The notes under the pieces were generated by a model that saw only the letters and a list, made by a program, of their open reading frames with translations, was not told the origin of the DNA and did not search any database. From Gammaproteobacteria bacterium (GTDB lineage Bacteria > Pseudomonadota > Gammaproteobacteria > SZUA-229): a DNA stretch of 64,000 nucleotides. The translations under genes were made by a program, and so were the position numbers. Below, one piece after another: positions 56,211-64,000 of this stretch (its first letter is position 1; every line of letters begins with the position of its first letter). Location of the stretch: positions 62,001-126,000 of the forward strand of contig JAPHSS010000008.1 in the NCBI GenBank assembly GCA_026195255.1, given 5' to 3'.

Positions 56211-56235
56211 ATTGGCACCTCTCAAGACTCTAAAC

Positions 56236-56844
56236 ATGACTAAACGACTGTCAGCGGAAGAGCGTCGAGCCTCTATTATAAAGGTCGCTAAACGCCTGTT
56301 TGCACAATCCGGTTTTCATGGCGTTTCCATAGACGAAATTGTAAAAGAAGTGGGTGTAAGCCCGGCCATTCTTTATCGACATTTCGAATCAAAAGATGAG
56401 CTTTACGAAGCTGTACTTCATGAATTTTCAGCTACTCGCGAATCATATATCGAAGCTGTAGTTGCCGACGACATTAGTTTTGAACAGGTTCTCAGGGGTA
56501 TGACTACTGTTTTTATTTCCAGCATTACGAACCACCCTGATATGCTTAAAATGGAAATGCATTCACAACTAGAAGGCTCTGAAGCCAGTCAGGAATTTTT
56601 TCTTAATCGATGGAAGAGTTTTACTGATTACATAGAGTTTAATTTAACAGAACTACAATCCCTGAAAAAGATAAAACCTATTAATGCACAAGCTGCCGCG
56701 TTAATATATCAGGGAATCATTCGTGAAGTTCTGCTTCAAAAGTGTTTACAACAAACAGATCGTTTTCATGACACACCCGTTGCCACCCTGGTTGATGAGG
56801 TCATTAATCTGTTTATGAAGGTTATTGAGCCCGCGAGAGTTTAG
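56236..56844 (+). CDS. TetR/AcrR-family transcriptional regulator
   Basis: The 202-residue regulator begins at ATG 56236; the frame is open to TTG 56212, but that start lies at the foot of the tusA terminator and is unlikely. The helix-turn-helix is in GVSIDEIVKEVGVSPAILYR, followed by HFESKDELYEAVL. The C-terminal domain is a helical ligand domain. The target is unknown; the cyclophilin gene follows 60 bases later. Confidence 0.88.
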   Translation: MTKRLSAEERRASIIKVAKRLFAQSGFHGVSIDEIVKEVGVSPAILYRHFESKDELYEAVLHEFSATRESYIEAVVADDISFEQVLRGMTTVFISSITNHPDMLKMEMHSQLEGSEASQEFFLNRWKSFTDYIEFNLTELQSLKKIKPINAQAAALIYQGIIREVLLQKCLQQTDRFHDTPVATLVDEVINLFMKVIEPARV

Positions 56845-56904
56845 TTATTTCAACATCATACAATTTTTATCATAAAAATTATTCATGCTAAAAGGTATTA
56901 AAAA

Positions 56905-57477
56905 ATGTTTAAAAATATAATTTTATCATTATCTCTTTTGACACTATCTTTATCTGTTTCTGCCGGCAACAACCCAAGCGTCAGAATGGTGACAAATAAA
57001 GGTAATATTGAAATCACACTCAATAAAGATAAGGCACCCAAATCTGTTAATAATTTCTTAGCGTATGCAAAAAGTGATTATTATAACGGCACTATTTTTC
57101 ACAGAATCATTAAAGGTTTTATGATTCAGGGCGGTGGTTTCACTAAGGACCTGGAACGTAAAAAAACCAATATGCCAATTCAGAACGAAGCCGATAATGG
57201 ACTTAAAAATAGTCGTGGCACCATAGCTATGGCAAGAACCAATATGCCGCACTCTGCTACTGCTCAGTTCTTTATCAATACGGCCAACAATAAATCTCTA
57301 GATCATACTGGTAAATCAATGCGCGGCTGGGGTTACACTGTTTTTGGTGAAGTCACCAAAGGCATGGATATTGTGGATAACATTGAAAACACAAAAACAG
57401 GTGCTCGCGGCATGTTCCCTGGTGATGTTCCGGTGAGTGACATAGTTATTGAAAAAGTAGAAATCATTAATGAATAA
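56905..57477 (+). CDS. Cyclophilin-type peptidyl-prolyl isomerase, periplasmic
   Basis: The 190-residue product has a signal peptide ending at SVSAG (about 20) and a cyclophilin domain with FHRIIKGFMIQGGGF, MARTNMPHSATAQFFIN and VFGEVTKGMDIVD. It catalyses proline isomerisation of exported proteins, like PpiA. A bidirectional inverted repeat lies downstream. It is a single-gene unit. Confidence 0.95.
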   Translation: MFKNIILSLSLLTLSLSVSAGNNPSVRMVTNKGNIEITLNKDKAPKSVNNFLAYAKSDYYNGTIFHRIIKGFMIQGGGFTKDLERKKTNMPIQNEADNGLKNSRGTIAMARTNMPHSATAQFFINTANNKSLDHTGKSMRGWGYTVFGEVTKGMDIVDNIENTKTGARGMFPGDVPVSDIVIEKVEIINE

Positions 57478-57512
57478 CTATAAACAGTTAATTTTAAATA
57501 ATTAATTTTTTC

Positions 57513-57561
57513 AGAGTCATAGAGAGTTAGCTTATTATCACTAAATTCTTTCTATGACTCT
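57513..57561. terminator. Inverted repeat, possible bidirectional terminator
   Basis: AGAGTCATAGA (57513-57523) and TCTATGACTCT (57551-57561) form an 11-base stem with a 27-base loop between the convergent cyclophilin and GGDEF-EAL genes. A T-rich run follows on the plus strand. The loop is long for a terminator. Confidence 0.5.
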
Positions 57562-57615
57562 TTATTGAGTTTTTATATTCTAATATTTAAACAAGAAAAA
57601 TCTAGCTATAAGCTG

Positions 57616-60162
57616 TTAAACGCCTGCAATACCTAATACGGGACGCGGCACAGAAACATAATTTCCCTGCACATGGTCAACACCACAAATCTTCAGCAAT
57701 CTCAATATCTCGGGGCTCTCAACATACTCGGCCACCGTATAACGGCCTAATGAATGTGCCACGTCATTCATAGCTGTTACTATTGCTCTATCTATAGACC
57801 CTCTTGCCATACCCTTGACAAACTGCCCGTCTATTTTCACAAAATCTGCAGGCAGGCATTTTAACTGAGAAAAAGAACAGAACCCTGATCCAAAATCATC
57901 TAAAGAAAAACGACAACCAATCCATTTCATTTCATCTATAAACTGACTTGCAGATTCAAAGTTTGCGATAGCGCAAGTTTCTGTTACTTCAAAAATTAAT
58001 GCTTGCGGATCTACATCATGCTCTTCTAACAGGCCTTTTATTTTTTGCAGGCTATCTGCAGCATTTAATGTGTGACCTGACAGGTTTATTGAAAATGAAA
58101 CGTTATCTCTTTCCTTGCGAACTTCTGCAAGTGTAGCCAGCGCCTTGTTCATCACCCACATATCCACATCACACATTAAATTAAATCTTTCTGCCGTGGG
58201 AATAAACGCATCGGGATAATACAAATCACCATTATCACCTTCCATTCTTAGCAGCAACTCATAGTGCAAGTGATTATTCGAGTTATCACTATAATGTGAC
58301 CACACCGCACCATCTTCTGCAGGTAAATGATTTAAATCCACTAAACTTAAATCAAGAATAGGCTGGTAATGCAAAACGAATTTATTTTTTTCCATTGCAT
58401 CACGCAAACGAGTTGACCAGCCTAACTCACTACCCATTACATTTTTTTCATCATTACTCTTCTCATACAAATGAGATTGATTGCGCCCGCTACGTTTAGA
58501 TATATGACAGGCAATATCTGCATTTGCTAACAAGTCACCTGACGTCATGCCCGGGATGTCCATTAAGGCCACACCAAAACTTGCATTCACATTGTAATTT
58601 TCACCATTATAGGCAAAATTACATTGTTCAAGCACTGAACGAAATGTTTCTGTGACAATAACTGCCGACTCTTCATCAACATCTTTAAGGATAATGGCAA
58701 ATTCATCACCCCCTAGTCGAGCCAAAATATCTTTAGTGCGTAAATTTTCAGTAAGCAATTTGGAAATTTCTATTAATAATTTATCACCTGCATCATGACC
58801 AGCAGTATCATTAATATATTTAAATCGATCAAGATCGAGATAAATTAGCGCGCTCATCTCATCACCGCTTTTCACACGACTAACTTCTGAATCTAGCTGA
58901 TCTTCAAAATATCGCCTGTTACACAGCTTTGTTAAGTGATCATGTGTTGCTTGCCAGTGGAGTTTTTCTTCGAGCATTTTTCGTTCAGAAATATCACGAA
59001 ACGCGATAACCGAACCTTCTTGTCGTCCATCTATATTCAAAGGGTATACCGTGCATTCTACAGGCACCGGTTTACCAGACTCATGTTTAAATACTGTTTC
59101 CCAGCAACGTAACTCAATGCTATTTCCATATGCTCTATATAATCTGTCGTGAGTCAAAACATCATCTTTAAGATGATAATGAAACGCATCTTTTGCTCTT
59201 TTACCAATCAAACTACAATTTTCATCTTTGCCGACTATATTTAATGCAGCTGGATTAACAAATGTAACCTGACCATCGTTATCAACACCGTAAACGCCTT
59301 CACCTACAGATTCTAAAATACCTGCCAAACGTTCGCGTTCTGCATCAATATGTTTTTGAACCTCGATAAAACGACTCATTGATGCGATACGTGCCAGAAA
59401 TAGTTCTTCGGCTTCATTTTTAAACATGCATTCGACCGCGCCCGCTTGCAGACAATCTTTTATTACTTCATCCAGATAGGTGCCGGTAATAACAGCGGTA
59501 CGGATTTGTGCGGTTCTCTCATCGTCTCGTAGCTTTTGACACAAAACATAACCATTCTGATTAGGCATAAAATAATCAATAATCGCCAAATCAAAGGGCT
59601 GTTTTAATGCAACTTCAAAAGCTGCGTCTACGGAACTAGCTGTTTCTGTAATGTAACCATTTCTATTTAACAAGCGCTGGTAGTAATGGCGAATACTGAC
59701 TGAATCATCTACAAATAATATTCTAATTGGATTTTCGAATGAGCTAACTGGGAGATTATGTATATGAGGTGTTTCAGGCCCGAGTAATTTCTGTAATGTA
59801 GCAACGGACTCCTGATAATTTTCCCATGGTACCAAAGCGGTATAACGTCGACGACTCATCCAGTTAAGCACTTCTATATTAGCATCATGCGAAAGCACCA
59901 GAACTGGCATTTCAAAGAGATCTTCACTCTCCATTAATGCCATGAGCTGATCAACTTCTTTATGCTGGTCATAATTTGGCCAGCCAATAATCAAAGCCTG
60001 AAAGCTATTTCCCGTATTACTGAGTGTTTCATTAGCAGCTTCGAAGGTTTCTAGCGCCATAAGCTCATAACCTTGTTTCTGTAACGCTTTAACAAGGATA
60101 TACCTTAACGTGGCTGATTCCTCGACCAGAAGAATCCGCTGCTTTGCACTCTCAACTACCAT
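57616..60162 (-). CDS. Receiver-receiver-PAS-GGDEF-EAL protein
   Basis: The 848-residue cytoplasmic protein has two receivers. The first (about 8-125) lacks the phospho-acceptor: LIIGWPNYD has Gly where Asp belongs. The second (about 147-265) is intact, with FVDDS and LAIIDYFMPN. A PAS domain (about 275-395) follows. GGDEF is intact (RLGGDEFAI) and has the RxxD inhibitory site (RTKD) before it, so diguanylate cyclase activity is likely. The EAL motif reads ELL, but DDFGSG, the ExTE and the last acidic residues are kept. It is a single gene. Confidence 0.92.
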   Translation of the reverse strand: MVVESAKQRILLVEESATLRYILVKALQKQGYELMALETFEAANETLSNTGNSFQALIIGWPNYDQHKEVDQLMALMESEDLFEMPVLVLSHDANIEVLNWMSRRRYTALVPWENYQESVATLQKLLGPETPHIHNLPVSSFENPIRILFVDDSVSIRHYYQRLLNRNGYITETASSVDAAFEVALKQPFDLAIIDYFMPNQNGYVLCQKLRDDERTAQIRTAVITGTYLDEVIKDCLQAGAVECMFKNEAEELFLARIASMSRFIEVQKHIDAERERLAGILESVGEGVYGVDNDGQVTFVNPAALNIVGKDENCSLIGKRAKDAFHYHLKDDVLTHDRLYRAYGNSIELRCWETVFKHESGKPVPVECTVYPLNIDGRQEGSVIAFRDISERKMLEEKLHWQATHDHLTKLCNRRYFEDQLDSEVSRVKSGDEMSALIYLDLDRFKYINDTAGHDAGDKLLIEISKLLTENLRTKDILARLGGDEFAIILKDVDEESAVIVTETFRSVLEQCNFAYNGENYNVNASFGVALMDIPGMTSGDLLANADIACHISKRSGRNQSHLYEKSNDEKNVMGSELGWSTRLRDAMEKNKFVLHYQPILDLSLVDLNHLPAEDGAVWSHYSDNSNNHLHYELLLRMEGDNGDLYYPDAFIPTAERFNLMCDVDMWVMNKALATLAEVRKERDNVSFSINLSGHTLNAADSLQKIKGLLEEHDVDPQALIFEVTETCAIANFESASQFIDEMKWIGCRFSLDDFGSGFCSFSQLKCLPADFVKIDGQFVKGMARGSIDRAIVTAMNDVAHSLGRYTVAEYVESPEILRLLKICGVDHVQGNYVSVPRPVLGIAGV

Positions 60163-60297
60163 TATTGAAAAACCTTTATAAAAAAATCACTCATTCAGGG
60201 GGTGAAATGAGACAAATATCTAATGAGTTAGATAACTATTTATTAAATGATTATATATACAATCTGTTATCTTTAGCTAACTTAAGGATAGTATGAG

Positions 60298-61245
60298 TTA
60301 GGTAGATTCACCAGATAATTGTCTCTTTTGTTCGACTCGCTTGCGCAACCAGCCGCTCGCTATTGCCGCTGTTAAAATACACCACACCGCAAACAGGGCT
60401 CCCGGCAATGCAGATTCGGCAGGAAAGTGTTTAAGCGCTAACGCCACGCCCATTCCCGCATTTTGCATGCCTAACTCAATCATCAGTGTGATCCGGTATA
60501 AATGCGTGAATCCATAAAACTTCGCTAACCACCAGCCAATAAGATAACCAAGCAAATTAACCAGCACCACGCCCACCATAACCGGTATTGCCATCTCGGC
60601 TATACGCAACTGGTTTGCAGCCACCGCGTAACTACAGATAATAATTATTGCCAGAGCTGCGATTCCCGGTGCTATATCCCTCGCAGTCTGCAAATGTCTG
60701 CCTAGTTTCTTTTGAATCACTAAACCCAGCAGCAGAGGTAATAAAACGATTTTCACAATGGTTATCGTCAATGGCCAGAACTCAACGGGCATAATGGCAC
60801 CCCCCAGGTACTTAACCAGCAATGGGGTTATCACAGGTGACATTAACGTTGCGACTGTAGTGAGCGTTACCGAGAAAGCCACCGCTCCACCTGCCAGATA
60901 GACAATCACATTACTCGCCATAGCACCAGGCGCGCACCCTACTATAATAAAACCAATAGCAATAGCGGGACTAAACCCAGGATACTGGGCAACCATCCAG
61001 ACCAGTAATGGCATCACACTAAACTGACTCAGCACACCTAAAAACACTCGCTTAGGTTGCACTATCTCGGCTTTTAAATCACCGGCATCAATCACCAGGC
61101 CTAATGAAAACATGGTGGCTGCAAAGAACCACAAAAAATAATCTTTGAATATCAAAAATATAGGAGGATGCAGGTAGGCCAGAACAGCACCGCTGAATGT
61201 CAGCACAGCCAACTGGTTAGAAATAAATGCAAAGATGTTTTTCAT
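60298..61245 (-). CDS. Bile acid:sodium symporter (BASS) family transporter
   Basis: The 315-residue inner-membrane protein has about nine membrane segments and BASS signatures: FAATMFSLGLVID, VGCAPGAMASNVIVYLAGG and LMIELGMQNAGMGVALAL. BASS proteins import organic anions with sodium; plausible substrates are pantothenate, 2-keto acids or sterol-like acids. The substrate cannot be told. It is leftward and stands alone. Confidence 0.92.
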   Translation of the reverse strand: MKNIFAFISNQLAVLTFSGAVLAYLHPPIFLIFKDYFLWFFAATMFSLGLVIDAGDLKAEIVQPKRVFLGVLSQFSVMPLLVWMVAQYPGFSPAIAIGFIIVGCAPGAMASNVIVYLAGGAVAFSVTLTTVATLMSPVITPLLVKYLGGAIMPVEFWPLTITIVKIVLLPLLLGLVIQKKLGRHLQTARDIAPGIAALAIIIICSYAVAANQLRIAEMAIPVMVGVVLVNLLGYLIGWWLAKFYGFTHLYRITLMIELGMQNAGMGVALALKHFPAESALPGALFAVWCILTAAIASGWLRKRVEQKRQLSGEST

Positions 61246-61515
61246 ACAGGTTTATAGCCTTAATTGGCATGTGATCATTTTATTTTACCGATTGTATATA
61301 AAAGGCAGGATCAAATCGCAGAGTTGAATTTAAAATCAATAACAGAAATAAACGCAAAGATTAAAATTATAGTTTTCACTTTAAAACAGCTTCTACTTCA
61401 TCATTATTACAGACGCCTGGCCGACAATTTTGGCCAGGTAAATCGGACTAAAGCAGCTTCATACAACTTTACGCAGTATACCTGTGGCGGGCTTATAAGA
61501 AGTGATCATGTAATA

Positions 61516-62010
61516 TTAATCTTTCTCATTTATGTTTTTAATGCCCAGCTCAATGGCATTTATCACGTTATCTTCAATTTCTTTTAATAGACTTTTAGCC
61601 GCACTCTCAGCACCAATAACCGTAGGCCTTGCAAACACCACCGAGGTTTTCCCCGACTTTTCATACAAACTTAAACGTAGCGGGCATAATGCCAACATAT
61701 CCGGATCAACGTTACTCACCTGATTGGCATACCAGCCATTACAAAAAACCATGCTGCGAATACTGCTCAGTTTATTCTGGTTATAACTTTCACCCCATTT
61801 TTCTGCAAACCGCTCAATATTCTGGCTTATAAAGGGTTCAAAAACCACATAAAATCGCGCTTCTTCAAGCGCTTCGTACACAGCGGGATACACCTCATCC
61901 ATCGGCTGATTAACGGTATTTTTATATAACGTTGGGTCTGCTGACTGTGCAGTAAAAGTTATAAAAAGTCCGATAAAGATCAATAAAGCAGTTTTGAATT
62001 TTTTAATCAT
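61516..62010 (-). CDS. Exported DUF302-like protein
   Basis: The 164-residue product starts at ATG 62010, with GGGAGA just upstream and a signal peptide ending at AQSAD. A longer frame to 62430 is antisense to hemB and not used. The mature part (AVYEALEEARFYVVFEP, then LALCPLRLSLYEKSGKTSVV) resembles DUF302, a small domain of unknown function. It is divergent from hemB with about 58 bases between starts. The family call is moderate. Confidence 0.78.
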   Translation of the reverse strand: MIKKFKTALLIFIGLFITFTAQSADPTLYKNTVNQPMDEVYPAVYEALEEARFYVVFEPFISQNIERFAEKWGESYNQNKLSSIRSMVFCNGWYANQVSNVDPDMLALCPLRLSLYEKSGKTSVVFARPTVIGAESAAKSLLKEIEDNVINAIELGIKNINEKD

Positions 62011-62032
62011 ATGATTTCTCCCATAGAGATAG

Positions 62033-63073
<1,041 letters not shown>

Positions 63074-63216
63074 ATATTTTATAGTTTCATAATTTTATTT
63101 TAACAAAATCATGCAATAGATTCATCTATCGAAAATACCTGCAATTAAAATTTACACCGCTGGTATTTCGATAGCCAATTTAAAAATAGTCATAATAAAT
63201 ATAGTTCAATGAAATC

Positions 63217-64000
63217 ATGACACAAAAAAACATCGACCGTTATGCGGTAATTGGTAACCCAATTTCTCACAGTAAGTCTCCTTTAATTCATGCTGAATTT
63301 GCTAAACTTACCAGGCAGACATTAAGTTACACAGCCGAGCTAGTCGAACCCGGTCAGGTTAAAAACTTCATTACTGCTTTTGCCAACGACAATGGCAAGG
63401 GTTTAAATATAACCGTGCCGTTTAAACTTGATGCATACGAATTAGCTAGCGATTTAACTGACCGTGCAAAACGCGCAGGCGCAGTAAACACACTTACACT
63501 AAAAGATAATAAAATTTTTGGTGATACAACCGACGGCACAGGTTTATTAAATGATCTAATAAAAAATCATCAACAAATCATAAAAAACAAACATGTTTTA
63601 ATTTTGGGTGCAGGGGGAGCGGTAAGAGGTGTATTAGAACCTTTATTGCTGGAAAACCCCGCAAGCCTGGTTATTGCAAACCGGACTGTATCTAAAGCAC
63701 AACAACTAACTGATGATTTTTCAAGTTTTGGCAATATTTCTGCCTGTGGTTTTAATGAACTTGATAACAGAAAGTTTGATATTATAATTAACGGCACATC
63801 TGCCAGTTTGAGTGGCGACCTGCCACCTCTTCCCGATAATTTATTTTCAGAACATGCATGCGCTTATGACATGATGTATGCAAAACAAGCCACTGTTTTT
63901 ATGCAATGGGCAAAACAACAGGGTGCAGAAATCATTCTTGATGGTTTGGGCATGTTAGTTGAACAGGCAGCTGAATCTTTTTATATTTGGCGTGGTGTCA
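63217..64000 (+). CDS. aroE: Shikimate dehydrogenase, partial
   Basis: AroE reduces 3-dehydroshikimate with NADPH in aromatic amino-acid synthesis. About 261 residues are in the window and the C-terminal few are cut. Signatures are YAVIGNPISHSKSPLIHAEF at the substrate site, GLNITVPFK with the catalytic lysine, GAVNTL, the dinucleotide motif LGAGGAVRGVL and the NRT motif for NADPH. It follows hemB by 143 bases; the pair may or may not be one operon. Confidence 0.95.
   Translation, partial: MTQKNIDRYAVIGNPISHSKSPLIHAEFAKLTRQTLSYTAELVEPGQVKNFITAFANDNGKGLNITVPFKLDAYELASDLTDRAKRAGAVNTLTLKDNKIFGDTTDGTGLLNDLIKNHQQIIKNKHVLILGAGGAVRGVLEPLLLENPASLVIANRTVSKAQQLTDDFSSFGNISACGFNELDNRKFDIIINGTSASLSGDLPPLPDNLFSEHACAYDMMYAKQATVFMQWAKQQGAEIILDGLGMLVEQAAESFYIWRGV

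Noticed and set aside
56212-56235. TTG at 56212 as start of the TetR gene
   Set aside because: It lies at the foot of the tusA terminator; ATG at 56236 matches the family length.
61264-61587. Plus-strand frame between the BASS gene and the DUF302 gene
   Set aside because: It overlaps the DUF302 gene antisense and has no motif or ribosome site; a CCTGGCC/GGCCAGG hairpin at 61416-61438 lacks a T run.

Overview
This is an AT-rich stretch (about 40 % G+C, estimated by eye) of what looks like a gammaproteobacterial chromosome. The clearest pointers are the CmoA/CmoB wobble-uridine pair, DjlA, Slt70-type transglycosylase, TusA, YchJ and a NudF gene. No rRNA, tRNA, prophage, CRISPR array, transposase or plasmid gene was seen. 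The window cuts a long-chain acyl-CoA synthetase at the left edge and shikimate dehydrogenase (aroE) at the right edge.
Layout. 1-3.5 kb: acyl-CoA synthetase, a membrane-anchored thioredoxin-like protein and cmoA-cmoB. 3.7-8.9 kb: a signalling operon (receiver, YfiR-like periplasmic protein, CHASE8-type histidine kinase, receiver-PAS-GGDEF-EAL). 9-10 kb: an acetyltransferase and a 2OG-Fe(II) oxygenase-like protein. 10.3-18.1 kb: the whole 2-oxoglutarate-to-succinate segment of the TCA cycle as one operon, sucA-sucB-lpdA-sucC-sucD. 18.2-19.4 kb: a Nudix-fold protein without catalytic glutamates, a relic of a GGDEF gene, and nudF. 19.8-25.1 kb: uncharacterised genes around a SulP transporter that carries STAS and cyclic-nucleotide-binding domains. 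25.3-30.6 kb: a TetR regulator with a candidate operator, a gene it probably controls, and a TatT-DctP-DctQ-DctM TRAP uptake operon. 30.6-32.1 kb: a broken gene, djlA and a small gene. 32.1-35.6 kb: repeat-bearing non-coding DNA, a G+C-richer MscS channel plus AAA-like protein pair, and a frameshifted membrane-protein relic. 35.6-47.8 kb: two PilZ proteins, an aspartic protease/Nudix/flavoprotein disulfide reductase group, a FecR/outer-membrane barrel/thioredoxin group, Sel1 and Slt proteins, small proteins, and a phosphoribulokinase-family protein that has lost substrate residues. 48-53.7 kb: an RND efflux pair and rmuC. 54-57.5 kb: PfkB kinase, Rieske protein, ychJ, tusA, TetR, cyclophilin. 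57.6-64 kb: a large receiver-PAS-GGDEF-EAL protein, a BASS-family transporter, a DUF302-like protein, hemB and aroE.
Two themes stand out. First, cyclic-di-GMP signalling is dense: two GGDEF-EAL proteins, a YfiR-type regulator, two PilZ effectors and a decayed diguanylate cyclase. The YfiR/CHASE8 sensor, which in the known YfiBNR system acts directly on a diguanylate cyclase, is here joined to a histidine kinase and response regulators. Second, several proteins keep an enzyme fold but lack its key residues: the Nudix protein (18.2 kb), the AAA protein without a Walker A lysine (34 kb), the phosphoribulokinase-like protein (46.3 kb) and a pseudo-receiver (57.6 kb).
The lifestyle is uncertain. 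TusA, TRAP uptake, the complete suc operon and abundant envelope and redox proteins fit a free-living aquatic heterotroph or mixotroph. The phosphoribulokinase-like gene should not be taken as evidence of autotrophy. Family assignments were made by reading motifs and from memory of the families; no database search was possible.
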